A DNA stretch of 8,120 bases from Parvicella sp041583015 (GCA_041583015.1 JBFHGR010000135.1:1-8120), one strand, 5' to 3'. Positions 1 to 6,833 are shown, numbered from the stretch's first letter. Numbers and translations are program-made. The notes: generated from the sequence alone by a model not told the origin.

Positions 1-692
1 ACGAAGTAGAAAAAATGTCTAAGTCCAAATACAATGTGCAAACACCAGATGAATTGGTGAAGCAATTTGGTGCAGATACCTTGAGATGCTATGAAATGTT
101 TTTAGGCCCATTGGAGCAATTCAAACCTTGGGATGTAAAAGGGATAAATGGCGTACATAACTTCTTGAAGAAATTGTGGAGATTGTACCACAGAGGAGAA
201 ACTTTCAATGTTACAGAAGATGCACCAAGCAAAGCATCGCTAAAAACATTGCACAAGACCATCAAGAAGGTTACAGAAGACTTGAATCGTTATTCGTTCA
301 ATACGGTGGTGAGCACCATGATGATTGCTGTCAATGAATTGAATGAGCAGAAATGCACAAGCAGAATCATCCTAGAAGACCTTGTGATTTTATTATCGCC
401 TTATGCACCGCACATAGCAGAAGAACTGTGGGAAAAACTAGGGCACAGTACTTCTATCACTAAAGCAGCTTGGCCAGTATTTGACCCTGCGATGTTGATA
501 GAAGATGATTTTGATTATCCTATTTCTTTTAATGGAAAGATGAAATTCAAACATTTGTTGCCTACTACGCTAAACCCCAAAGAGATAGAAGCAGAGGTAA
601 TGAAGTTGGAAAAAACCATTCAAATATTGGATGGTAAAATGCCAAAAAAAGTTATAGTTGTACCTAAGAAGATCGTAAATATAGTCGTATAG
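1..692 (+). CDS. leuS: Leucyl-tRNA synthetase, C-terminal part (5' end outside window)
   Basis: This is the 3' end of leuS, which charges tRNA-Leu with leucine in the cytoplasm. The frame is open from the window edge (first full codon at position 3) and reads EVEKMSKSKYN. That contains the class I synthetase KMSKS loop (codons at 12-26), whose lysines stabilise the adenylate transition state. It is followed by the GADTLRCYEMFLGP helix typical of LeuRS, then the helical anticodon-binding domain (WRLYHRG, LLSPYAPHIAEELWEKLG) and the small C-terminal domain ending in KKVIVVPKKIVNIVV. The ATG at 15 is the methionine of KMSKS, not a start. About 230 residues are present; the Rossmann catalytic core and editing domain lie upstream of the window. 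The C-terminus looks complete and the stop is TAG. No hairpin terminator follows, and the next gene begins 50 nt downstream, so read-through into the dCMP deaminase is possible. Family identity is secure. Confidence 0.97.
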   Translation, partial: EVEKMSKSKYNVQTPDELVKQFGADTLRCYEMFLGPLEQFKPWDVKGINGVHNFLKKLWRLYHRGETFNVTEDAPSKASLKTLHKTIKKVTEDLNRYSFNTVVSTMMIAVNELNEQKCTSRIILEDLVILLSPYAPHIAEELWEKLGHSTSITKAAWPVFDPAMLIEDDFDYPISFNGKMKFKHLLPTTLNPKEIEAEVMKLEKTIQILDGKMPKKVIVVPKKIVNIVV

Positions 693-742
693 TTATTTTT
701 TGACTTAATTTGTAGAACTAATACATCAAAAGGATAAAAGAT

Positions 743-1171
743 TTGAAACCGGAAAAACAATTAAAATTTGACAAAGCCTATTTGAGAATGGCTACAGAAT
801 GGGCTAAATTATCCCATTGTCAAAGGAAACAAGTGGGAGCCATCATCGTAAAAGACAGGATGATTATCTCTGATGGATTCAATGGAACACCTACAGGTTT
901 TGAAAATCCGTGCGAAGATGAAGAAGGTTACACTAAATGGTATGTACTTCACGCTGAAGCAAATGCTATTACCAAAGTAGCAGCAAGTGCACAAAGTTGC
1001 AAAGGAGCTACCTTGTATCTTACTTTATCTCCGTGTAAAGAATGTTCCAAATTGGTGCATCAAGCGGGTGTGAAAAGACTGGTGTATATCAATGGATATA
1101 AAGATGATGCAGGATTGCAATTTCTTGAAAAAGCAGGTGTGGAAGTAGTGCAAATACAAGACATAGATTAA
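743..1171 (+). CDS. dCMP deaminase family protein (ComEB-like), TTG start
   Basis: This is a zinc-dependent cytidine/deoxycytidylate deaminase family protein, expected to convert dCMP to dUMP for thymidylate synthesis. The zinc site is complete: H70-A-E72 (HAEANA) supplies a ligand and the proton-shuttling glutamate, and P97-C98-K-E-C101 supplies two cysteine ligands. The N-terminal GAIIVKD and DGFNGTPTGFEN segments are also characteristic. At 142 residues it has the usual length. I chose the TTG at 743 because it keeps the N-terminal helix (FDKAYLRMATEWAKLSHC) that family members share. The first in-frame ATG, at 788, would cut this helix, and an in-frame stop at 719-721 excludes a much longer protein. 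Its TAA stop shares one base with the ATG of the downstream S41 protease (TAATG), so the two are probably cotranscribed and perhaps translationally coupled. Substrate is inferred from the family; a broader deaminase role cannot be excluded. Confidence 0.93.
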   Translation: MKPEKQLKFDKAYLRMATEWAKLSHCQRKQVGAIIVKDRMIISDGFNGTPTGFENPCEDEEGYTKWYVLHAEANAITKVAASAQSCKGATLYLTLSPCKECSKLVHQAGVKRLVYINGYKDDAGLQFLEKAGVEVVQIQDID

Positions 1172-2850
1172 TGAGCGAAGATTATTCTGAAATAAAAGTA
1201 GAACAGTATATCCGTAAAGAATATTCTTCTAATTCACCTAGAAATAATGGTGGTGGAAATGGGGTGCCCAATTGGATAATCTATAGTATTCCGTTGTTGC
1301 TTGTATTGGTGGCAGTACTGTTTTATAATATTGGAGCAAGTAAATTTAAAACGAGCGAAACTGTTGAGAGAGAAGAAAAATTAAGTAGGTTGAGTGAAGT
1401 GATTCAAATGGTTGAGTCAAACTATGTGGATTCAGTTGATGTGGAAGATTTGTATGCGTCTTCCATCAATGGGATGTTAAAGAAATTGGATCCTCACTCT
1501 GTTTATATACCCAAGGAAGATGTTGAGCAAAGTAATGAACAGTTACAAGGTCATTTTGGTGGAGTAGGAATTCGATTCATTATTCTCAGAGACACTTTGA
1601 TGATTACAAATGTTATTGATGGAGGACCTTCTCAAATGGCAGGTCTTAAAAGTGGCGATAGAATTGTTAAGGTTAATGATGAGAATATTGCTTCAATTGG
1701 TATTGATATTGAAGGTGTACATGAGCGATTGAAAGGAACTTTTGCTTCTAATGTTATTCTAGGAATTTATAGGCTGGAGGATAAAAAAATAACCAATTAT
1801 TCAATTTTGAGAGGTGATATTCCTTTACCGTCTGTGGATGCAGCATATCTTATTGAAGACGGAATAGGTGTGATTAAAATAAATAGTTTTTCTAGTCTTA
1901 CTGATGTAGAGTTTGATGAGGCAGCTACTAAATTAAAAAAGCAAGGTGCTAAGAAATTAATCATGGACTTGAGACATAATGGTGGTGGTTATATGCATAC
2001 AGCCATCAATGTGGCAGACGAATTCTTGTCTAATGGAAAATTAATTGTTTATACTGAAGGAGTGAATTCGCCTAAATATGAAACTTTTGCTACTAGTTTT
2101 GGGCAGTGTGAAAATATGCCGTTGGCAGTTTTGATTAATAGTGGTTCTGCATCGGCTAGTGAAATTGTATCGGGAGCTTTGCAAGACAATGATAGAGCCA
2201 TCATTATTGGAAGAAGATCATTTGGAAAAGGGCTAGTTCAGCGGCCATTTGAATTGCCTGATGGTTCTGAATTGAGATTGACAGTGAGTAGATACTACAC
2301 ACCGACTGGAAGAAGTATACAAAAACCTTATGGGGAGGGTATAGATTACGGAAATGATATTTATGATCGATATGAGAATGGAGAGTTGCAGCACATCGAT
2401 AGTAGCGTTTTTGAAAATGCACCTAAATTTACAACTCCAAAAGGTAAAACAGTGTATGGTGGTGGAGGTATCATGCCGGATGTTTTTGTTCCTATTGATA
2501 CAGCAGGTTCCTCTTTATATTTAACCGCATTAAACTATTCTGATGCATACAGAAATTTCTGTTTTGATTATTTGGATCAACATAGAGATGAGTTTGATTA
2601 TGAGGATGAAGAAGAATACAATAGAAAGTTTAATGTATCAGATGAATTACTTGAAGAATTTTTGACCTACGCAGAGGAAAATGAAGACATCAAAAAAGAT
2701 CCTTCTGATTTAAAGAAATCTAAGTACAGAATAGTAAGTTACTTGAAAGCTGAATTAGCTACTTACCTTTATGACGGGGCTGCGCGTTATTTAGTAAATG
2801 TTCCGCTTGATAAGGAGATTCAGGTGGCAATACAGGAGTTAAAGAAGTAG
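1171..2850 (+). CDS. S41A C-terminal processing (tail-specific) peptidase, membrane-anchored
   Basis: This is a serine protease of the CtpA/Prc family, which cleaves envelope proteins at or near their C-termini in the periplasm. After a polar Gly/Asn-rich N-terminus there is one hydrophobic segment (about residues 35-56, WIIYSIPLLLVLVAVLFYNI), best read as an N-terminal membrane anchor. Next come the LDPHSVYIP segment and a PDZ domain (about 125-205, starting GHFGGVGIRF and including AGLKSGDRIVKVND). The catalytic core contains DLRHNGGGY, then GSASASEIVSGALQD with the nucleophile S328, and SFGKG with the general base K353. The 25-residue Ser-Lys spacing matches the family. A tail of about 200 residues follows, with an acidic stretch (YEDEEEYNRK), as is usual for Bacteroidota members of about 550 residues. 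The ATG overlaps the stop of the dCMP deaminase. The last 92 nt are overlapped by the convergent permease gene. I see no terminator after the stop. Confidence 0.95.
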   Translation: MSEDYSEIKVEQYIRKEYSSNSPRNNGGGNGVPNWIIYSIPLLLVLVAVLFYNIGASKFKTSETVEREEKLSRLSEVIQMVESNYVDSVDVEDLYASSINGMLKKLDPHSVYIPKEDVEQSNEQLQGHFGGVGIRFIILRDTLMITNVIDGGPSQMAGLKSGDRIVKVNDENIASIGIDIEGVHERLKGTFASNVILGIYRLEDKKITNYSILRGDIPLPSVDAAYLIEDGIGVIKINSFSSLTDVEFDEAATKLKKQGAKKLIMDLRHNGGGYMHTAINVADEFLSNGKLIVYTEGVNSPKYETFATSFGQCENMPLAVLINSGSASASEIVSGALQDNDRAIIIGRRSFGKGLVQRPFELPDGSELRLTVSRYYTPTGRSIQKPYGEGIDYGNDIYDRYENGELQHIDSSVFENAPKFTTPKGKTVYGGGGIMPDVFVPIDTAGSSLYLTALNYSDAYRNFCFDYLDQHRDEFDYEDEEEYNRKFNVSDELLEEFLTYAEENEDIKKDPSDLKKSKYRIVSYLKAELATYLYDGAARYLVNVPLDKEIQVAIQELKK

Positions 2851-3748
2851 TTTTTGCTTTTATTTTCTTTTTTATGATTCCATTGGAAGCAATGACGGCT
2901 AATATCACTGCGGCTCCTATGTAAAATGTAGGAGACATTTTTTCACTCATAGGCCATAAGATAGTGGCTAAAATAATAGAGTAAATGGGTTCTAGATTAA
3001 CAGACATGGTCACTGTATATGGTGATATTTCCTTCATTACATCAACGCTTACTATGTAAGCAAAAGAAGTGCAGACTAATCCAAGTACTGCGCAAAGAAT
3101 AATGTCTTGTGTAGTAAAGTGAAATGCTTGAATATTATCATAATAAGTTATTGAAACAACTATAATTAGAAAAATCAAAGCGAAACTTAATTCCAAAAAA
3201 GAAATGTTTTTAGCTCGTCTTCCCTTTTTAATTAATTTGCCATTAATTACGGTAAACCATGAGGCTAGAAATGCGGAGCCAATACTCATCAGCATTCCGG
3301 CCATATATTTGGATTTGAAAAAAGGTTCGCCTGGTTCTTTGCAGACAAAGAAAATTCCAAGAACAATTAGAATTCCATGAACAACCTCGTAGACTACTGG
3401 TTTTTTCTTGAAGTAAAGCGGTTCAAGTAATGAGGTGAATAACGTGCTGCTGGAAAAACATATTAATGCAACACTTACATTGCTCAATTTGATTGCTCCA
3501 AAAAATGTTATCCAATGTAATCCAACGATAAGACCAACGTAACTTGTTTCTTTTAAAGCTTCCTTGGAGTAATTAATTTTATAGCCACTTACTTTGAAGT
3601 ATACATAAATACCGAGTACCGCAAAAATTAACCGATATAATACAATAATGGCCTCGTCTAGATTAATCATTTTCCCTAAAGGGCCTGTTAATCCAAAAAT
3701 TAGCACTGTGAGGTGCATCAAAATGTGATTTTTATACTTGCTTAACAC
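2759..3748 (-). CDS. EamA/DMT-superfamily permease
   Basis: This is an inner-membrane drug/metabolite transporter of the EamA family (RhaT/YdcZ-like), with about ten hydrophobic helices in two repeated halves. Recognisable parts are the first helix (HLTVLIFGLTGPLGKMI), the LYRLIFAVLG helix 2 motif, GLIVGLHWITFFGAIKLSNVS, and in the second half FAYIVSVDVMKEISPYTVTM and LEPIYSIILATILWP, where the conserved Glu-Pro lies. Substrate cannot be predicted. The start is uncertain: TTG at 3793 (344 aa), GTG at 3748 (329 aa) or ATG at 3718 (319 aa). I prefer GTG because it leaves about ten residues before helix 1, as in relatives; the ATG would begin inside that helix. After the last helix and a basic stretch (KKKIKAK), the reading frame continues for about 30 residues into the antisense of the ctpA 3' end. 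This looks like run-on sequence rather than a domain. The gene is divergent from the nitroreductase. Confidence 0.9.
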   Translation of the reverse strand: MLSKYKNHILMHLTVLIFGLTGPLGKMINLDEAIIVLYRLIFAVLGIYVYFKVSGYKINYSKEALKETSYVGLIVGLHWITFFGAIKLSNVSVALICFSSSTLFTSLLEPLYFKKKPVVYEVVHGILIVLGIFFVCKEPGEPFFKSKYMAGMLMSIGSAFLASWFTVINGKLIKKGRRAKNISFLELSFALIFLIIVVSITYYDNIQAFHFTTQDIILCAVLGLVCTSFAYIVSVDVMKEISPYTVTMSVNLEPIYSIILATILWPMSEKMSPTFYIGAAVILAVIASNGIIKKKIKAKTTSLTPVLPPESPYQAEHLLNNAQPRHKGK

Positions 3749-3804
3749 GGTGCTAAGTAAATCATAATTTTTGAATTTGTAATAAATTAACAAGTAAATA
3801 GTTG

Positions 3805-3832
3805 TTGTGTAAAATAAAATAATGTATCATTG
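3805..3832 (+). promoter_or_regulatory. Probable Bacteroidota-type promoter for the nitroreductase
   Basis: TTG at 3805-3807 and TATCATTG at 3825-3832 are separated by 17 nt. They resemble the primary-sigma promoter of Bacteroidota (TTTG near -33, TAnnTTTG near -7), with one mismatch in the -7 box. Transcription would begin around 3838, giving a leader of about a dozen bases before the ATG at 3850. The leader is A-rich with no Shine-Dalgarno sequence. The transcription start is inferred, not seen. Confidence 0.5.
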
Positions 3833-3849
3833 TAAAAAAATAATACAAG

Positions 3850-4479
3850 ATGAGCATTATAGAAAATTTGAAATGGCGATATGCCGCAAAGAAAATGAAT
3901 GGGAATACCGTTCCTCAAGATAAATTAGATACCATTTTAGAGTCGATTAGGTTATCACCTTCTTCTTCTGGTTTACAGCCATTTAGAGTTTTAGTGATAG
4001 AAAATAAAGAGTTGCAAGAGAAAATAAAACCAATTGCAATGGGGCAAAGTCAGATTACGGATGCTTCACATTTGTTGGTTTTTGCAAGTTGGGATTGTTA
4101 TACCGAAGAAAGAATTAAAGAAGTATTTGCAGCAACATTGCAAGAAAGAGGTTTGCCACCAGAAACAATGGATGAGTATAGAAAAAACCTATGGGGGATG
4201 TATTCTCAACTGCCAGTAGAGTGGCATCAAAGTCATGCTGCTAAACAAGCGTATATTGCTATGGGTATTGGAATGGTTGCGGCAGCAGAAGAAAAAGTGG
4301 ATGCTACACCAATGGAAGGGTTTGATCCTGTGGCATTGGATGCTTTGTTAGGCCTTGCCGAAAAAGGATTAAAGAGTCAAGCAATACTACCTTTAGGTTA
4401 CAGAGATGAAGCCAATGATTGGTTGGTTAATATGAAAAAGTATAGAACACCAGCAAATGAGTTTTTCATAAAGTTATAA
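3850..4479 (+). CDS. NfsB-like FMN-dependent nitroreductase family oxidoreductase
   Basis: This is a cytoplasmic NAD(P)H-dependent flavin oxidoreductase of the nitroreductase superfamily (NfsB / dihydropteridine reductase-like branch). Such enzymes bind FMN as homodimers and reduce nitro compounds, quinones or pterins; the physiological substrate is not clear here. At 209 residues it has the normal family length. The N-terminal LKWRYAAKKMN (7-17) matches the Arg/Lys-rich FMN phosphate-binding start of the fold. RLSPSSSGLQPFRVLVI (34-50) is the conserved Ser-rich loop contacting the flavin. AYIAMGIGMVAAAEE is the central helix, and ILPLGYRDEANDWL near the C-terminus corresponds to the family's PxGY segment. 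The ATG is preceded by an A-rich leader and a plausible promoter. The gene ends 22 nt before a strong terminator hairpin, so it appears to be a single-gene unit. Confidence 0.93.
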   Translation: MSIIENLKWRYAAKKMNGNTVPQDKLDTILESIRLSPSSSGLQPFRVLVIENKELQEKIKPIAMGQSQITDASHLLVFASWDCYTEERIKEVFAATLQERGLPPETMDEYRKNLWGMYSQLPVEWHQSHAAKQAYIAMGIGMVAAAEEKVDATPMEGFDPVALDALLGLAEKGLKSQAILPLGYRDEANDWLVNMKKYRTPANEFFIKL

Positions 4480-4501
4480 GTAATAACTTAGTTTAGTTTA
4501 T

Positions 4502-4535
4502 CCTTCTCAAGGCTTCGTCCTTGAGGAGGTTTTTT
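4502..4535 (+). terminator. Strong intrinsic terminator after the nitroreductase
   Basis: The arms CCTTCTCAAGG (4502-4512) and CCTTGAGGAGG (4519-4529) pair over 11 bp with a single G-U wobble. They enclose a 6-nt loop (CTTCGT) and are followed directly by six T residues. This is a textbook rho-independent terminator on the plus strand. It lies just after the nitroreductase stop and insulates the lipoprotein gene downstream. It is the only strong hairpin plus T-tract I found in the window. Confidence 0.93.
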
Positions 4536-4610
4536 ATGTCACTATAATGGATGATTTTACATTTCGAATAATTAAAAGAACTAATTTTACAGTAAATTAA
4601 AAACATAGCC

Positions 4611-5093
4611 ATGTTTCAGAAGTTTTTTGTAGTATTTACATCGGTAGTATTTTTATCATCTTGCCAAGACAAGACAGCAGAAATAACGGGACCTCCAGAG
4701 CCTGTAAATCCTCCAGTAATTGTTGAAGATATAGTTGTCCCTAAACAGAATAATGTTATTACGCCTGAGTTTTGGGAATCTTTTGAAACACAAAAGAAGG
4801 TCGTTTATTTTTATTCTAAGATTGATTCTTTGCAAATTCATTTGCCATTAGAAAAAGAATTAGCTAAGTCATATTGTGCATCAAACAATATCTCCTATCA
4901 TGAATATTATACTAATGACAATATGGGGTTGGTTCAATTAGATGATAGTTTGTTTTTTGATTTAACTGATAATTTAACTTTAAACAAAGAAGGCTTCTTA
5001 CTTCTTAAGCAAGGGAAATTAAAAGATGTCAGTTATGAAGGGTTGAATCAAGTTTTATTGCAGGAGCAATTGTCTTCATTTTTCAATGATTAG
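4611..5093 (+). CDS. Small lipoprotein of unknown function
   Basis: I do not recognise this 160-residue protein beyond its export signal. The N-terminus has a short hydrophobic signal (FFVVFTSVVFLSSC) with a lipobox L-S-S-C. Lipidation is expected at C18, followed by the polar QDK. Residues about 25-45 form a proline- and valine-rich linker (GPPEPVNPPVIV). The remainder is a soluble, mixed domain without cysteines other than one near residue 88 (KSYCASNN), and no motif I can name. The probable location is the outer or inner membrane, facing the periplasm or the surface. The ATG at 4611 is the only start that retains the full signal peptide. The gene follows the terminator of the nitroreductase, so it needs its own promoter; I found only a poor candidate. 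Its TAG stop overlaps the stop of the convergent comF gene by 4 nt. The signal peptide and clean frame make it a real gene. Confidence 0.8.
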   Translation: MFQKFFVVFTSVVFLSSCQDKTAEITGPPEPVNPPVIVEDIVVPKQNNVITPEFWESFETQKKVVYFYSKIDSLQIHLPLEKELAKSYCASNNISYHEYYTNDNMGLVQLDDSLFFDLTDNLTLNKEGFLLLKQGKLKDVSYEGLNQVLLQEQLSSFFND

Positions 5094-5767
5094 AGGCCAC
5101 TAGCAGCCACTACAATGCTTACTTTTGTGCCAGGTATTTTTAGCAATTCCAATGCGCAACTTTCTAATGTTGCCCCTGTGGTGACAACATCATCTACCAA
5201 CAAAAAATGTTTGTTTTGGTGATTGGAGTCTATCACTTTGAATATGTTTTCAACATTCTCCCATCTTTCAAATTTATTTTTTCTGGTTTGAGAAGTAGTC
5301 TCAACATGTCTGATGATAATTTTCTCATTCGTGGGGATTCCTGTCACTTCTGAAATCCCTTTGGCAAGAAAACTACTTTGATTATAACCTCGTTTAAGCA
5401 TTTTTTTTGGATGTAATGGTACGGGTATAATACAAGAAAAGGTAGAAGGAGGAATCTGCTCATTAATTTCTTTGCCGATTTCCTTCCCTAAAAATATACC
5501 AATATCAGTTTTTCCTTTATATTTTAGATTGTGGATGATGTCTTGTAATCTTCCTCTTTTTCCGAAATGAAAGGATGAAAAGCCGTAGGTTAGTTGAACT
5601 CGACCCCAGAATAGTTTGGCTACGGGATTGTCAATTTGTTTTATGTAATTTGTTCTAGGTAGTTCGGTTTGACAAAGAATACAGACATGCTCTTCACCTT
5701 TTTTGAGGACGTTATTGCAACTAGTGCAATTATTGGGGTAAAAAAGGTTGAAGAAATCGTTTAACAT
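5090..5767 (-). CDS. ComF family protein (phosphoribosyltransferase-type competence protein)
   Basis: This is a ComF/GntX family protein of 225 residues, a normal length. Two N-terminal CxxC pairs (C14-x2-C17 and C29-x2-C32) form a probable zinc-binding knuckle. The rest is a type I phosphoribosyltransferase fold with the PRPP-binding loop LLVDDVVTTGAT at 189-200. Conserved ComF segments in between include LKYKGKTDIGIFLG, IIPVPLHPKKMLKRGYNQS and TSQTRKNKFERWENV. In naturally competent bacteria ComF is needed for DNA uptake across the inner membrane or for later processing; the enzymatic substrate, if any, is unclear. Its presence does not by itself show competence. The ATG start at 5767 lies 86 nt from the divergent coiled-coil gene. 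The 3' end overlaps the stop codon of the convergent lipoprotein gene by 4 nt. A run of eight A residues on the coding strand (complement of 5401-5408) encodes part of PKKM. Confidence 0.93.
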   Translation of the reverse strand: MLNDFFNLFYPNNCTSCNNVLKKGEEHVCILCQTELPRTNYIKQIDNPVAKLFWGRVQLTYGFSSFHFGKRGRLQDIIHNLKYKGKTDIGIFLGKEIGKEINEQIPPSTFSCIIPVPLHPKKMLKRGYNQSSFLAKGISEVTGIPTNEKIIIRHVETTSQTRKNKFERWENVENIFKVIDSNHQNKHFLLVDDVVTTGATLESCALELLKIPGTKVSIVVAASGL

Positions 5768-5797
5768 AATCTTGGTTAAAAGAAACTTAAATAGACT

Positions 5798-5827
5798 TTT
5801 GAACGTTAGTGGTATTAAGTATTTTTG
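5798..5827 (+). promoter_or_regulatory. Bacteroidota primary-sigma promoter for the coiled-coil/DUF4837 unit
   Basis: TTTG at 5798-5801 and TATTTTTG at 5820-5827 match both halves of the Bacteroidota consensus (TTTG, TAnnTTTG) with an 18-nt spacer. A transcription start near 5833 would leave about 20 nt of A/T-rich leader before the ATG at 5854. No Shine-Dalgarno sequence is present, as is usual in this phylum. This is the best promoter match in the window, and it should drive both 5854-6828 and 6834-7868. Confidence 0.75.
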
Positions 5828-5853
5828 AACTTTAAATTTATAAAAAAATTATA

Positions 5854-6828
5854 ATGGAAGAGCAACCTAAACAGTCTAAAGCTAAAGATGGTATTTATAT
5901 CGTCATTATATTACTACTTATTGGTGGAGTAGCATATCTAGGATATCAAATGGGAGAGACTAAGAAAATGCTAGAAACTTGTAATGATACCTCAGCGTCT
6001 CTATCACAAGATAAAGATGAATTGAATGAAATTCTTAAAAATACAGGTATCATTGCAGATGCTGACAATAATGAGGTTAAGGAAAACCTTACCGCAATGT
6101 TGCAAGAGTATAATAACATCGAATCATCTAATGTTGAAATGCAAGATAGCATTGCTGCTCAGAAACAAAAAATAACAGACCTTCTAGCAGAAGTAGAAAA
6201 TTTAAATAATGCGAAGAAAAAGGACTGGGGAAAAATTTACAAATTAAAAAAAGAAACAGAAACGCTTAGAGAAATCATGAAGGGATATATTCATACTATT
6301 GATTCTTTGAATACACTCAATATTGATTTGAAAAATACCATTGTTAAAAAAGATGAACAAATAGATGGCATTAGTAAGGATTTATCAAGTGTAAAAGACA
6401 AGAATAAAGAATTACAAAACACTGTAGCTGCTGGTTCTGTTTTGCAAACTACGGGTATGTCTGCCTATGCTATTAAAGTTAAAAATAACGGAGGTCAAAC
6501 GGAAACATCAAGATCTAATAGAGCTGACCAGATCAAAGCATGCTTCACAGTGATTGAAAATAAAATAGCCAAGGCCGAAGCGAAAACGCTGTACATGCGA
6601 ATAATAGACCCATCAGCCAGCGAATTAGTAGGAGAGGAGCCAATAGTCTTTAATATGGGAGGTAAGGATGGTAAGGCTTGTATATCAAGACAAATAAACT
6701 ACCAAAATCAAAATACAGATGTCTGTATTTATTATGAACTAGAAAAAGAAATAACAGGAGGTACCTATATCGTTGAAATTTATTGTGAAGGCAATAAAAT
6801 TGGAAGTACATCCTTCGCACTAAAATAA
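5854..6828 (+). CDS. Membrane-anchored coiled-coil protein with C-terminal beta-rich domain, function unknown
   Basis: I cannot name a function for this 324-residue protein. It starts with a short charged segment and one transmembrane helix (about residues 14-31, IYIVIILLLIGGVAYLGY). The lysines before the helix suggest the N-terminus is inside and the rest periplasmic. Residues about 33-190 are rich in Glu, Lys, Gln, Asn and regularly spaced Leu/Ile, as in a long coiled coil. This includes the segment KDWGKIYKLKKETETLREIM (124-143) and IHTIDSLNTLN (146-156), which look family-conserved. A break near residues 63-75 (NTGIIADADNNEV) may interrupt the coil. The C-terminal part (about 203-324) is beta-rich and contains ADQIKACFTVIENKIA, YMRIIDP and the strand TYIVEIYCEGNKIGSTSFALK. 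It begins behind a strong promoter and is followed 5 nt later by the DUF4837 lipoprotein, so the two are likely cotranscribed. Coiled-coil content can attract spurious SMC-like annotations. Confidence 0.85.
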   Translation: MEEQPKQSKAKDGIYIVIILLLIGGVAYLGYQMGETKKMLETCNDTSASLSQDKDELNEILKNTGIIADADNNEVKENLTAMLQEYNNIESSNVEMQDSIAAQKQKITDLLAEVENLNNAKKKDWGKIYKLKKETETLREIMKGYIHTIDSLNTLNIDLKNTIVKKDEQIDGISKDLSSVKDKNKELQNTVAAGSVLQTTGMSAYAIKVKNNGGQTETSRSNRADQIKACFTVIENKIAKAEAKTLYMRIIDPSASELVGEEPIVFNMGGKDGKACISRQINYQNQNTDVCIYYELEKEITGGTYIVEIYCEGNKIGSTSFALK

Positions 6829-6833
6829 AAACT

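Noticed and set aside
699..712. Possible promoter before the dCMP deaminase (TTTG at 699-702, TAATTTG at 706-712).
   Set aside because: The -7-like box has only one base between TA and TTTG instead of two, and no TTTG lies at the right distance upstream. Read-through from leuS is equally possible.
3749..3793. N-terminal extension of the permease to the TTG at 3793.
   Set aside because: The extra 15 residues (ending YDLLSTV) precede a GTG start that already gives the usual short segment before helix 1. The extension is possible but not supported by a conserved pattern I can recall.
4034..4219. Open frame of 61 codons on the plus strand inside the nitroreductase gene.
   Set aside because: It lies in another frame of a well-supported enzyme gene and has no recognisable protein features.
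4562..4589. Possible promoter before the orphan lipoprotein (TTTC at 4562-4565, TAATTTTA at 4582-4589).
   Set aside because: Both halves deviate from the consensus and the spacer is 16 nt; in AT-rich DNA such matches occur by chance.
743..5767. Two 'com' homologues (ComEB-type deaminase and ComF) in one window as a sign of a competence cluster.
   Set aside because: They are about 4 kb apart on opposite strands in different transcription units. ComEB-type deaminases are general nucleotide enzymes, so there is no support for a competence locus here.
5854..6460. SMC or chromosome-segregation ATPase identity for the coiled-coil protein.
   Set aside because: There are no Walker A/B or signature motifs, and an N-terminal membrane helix is present. 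Only the coiled-coil composition is similar.
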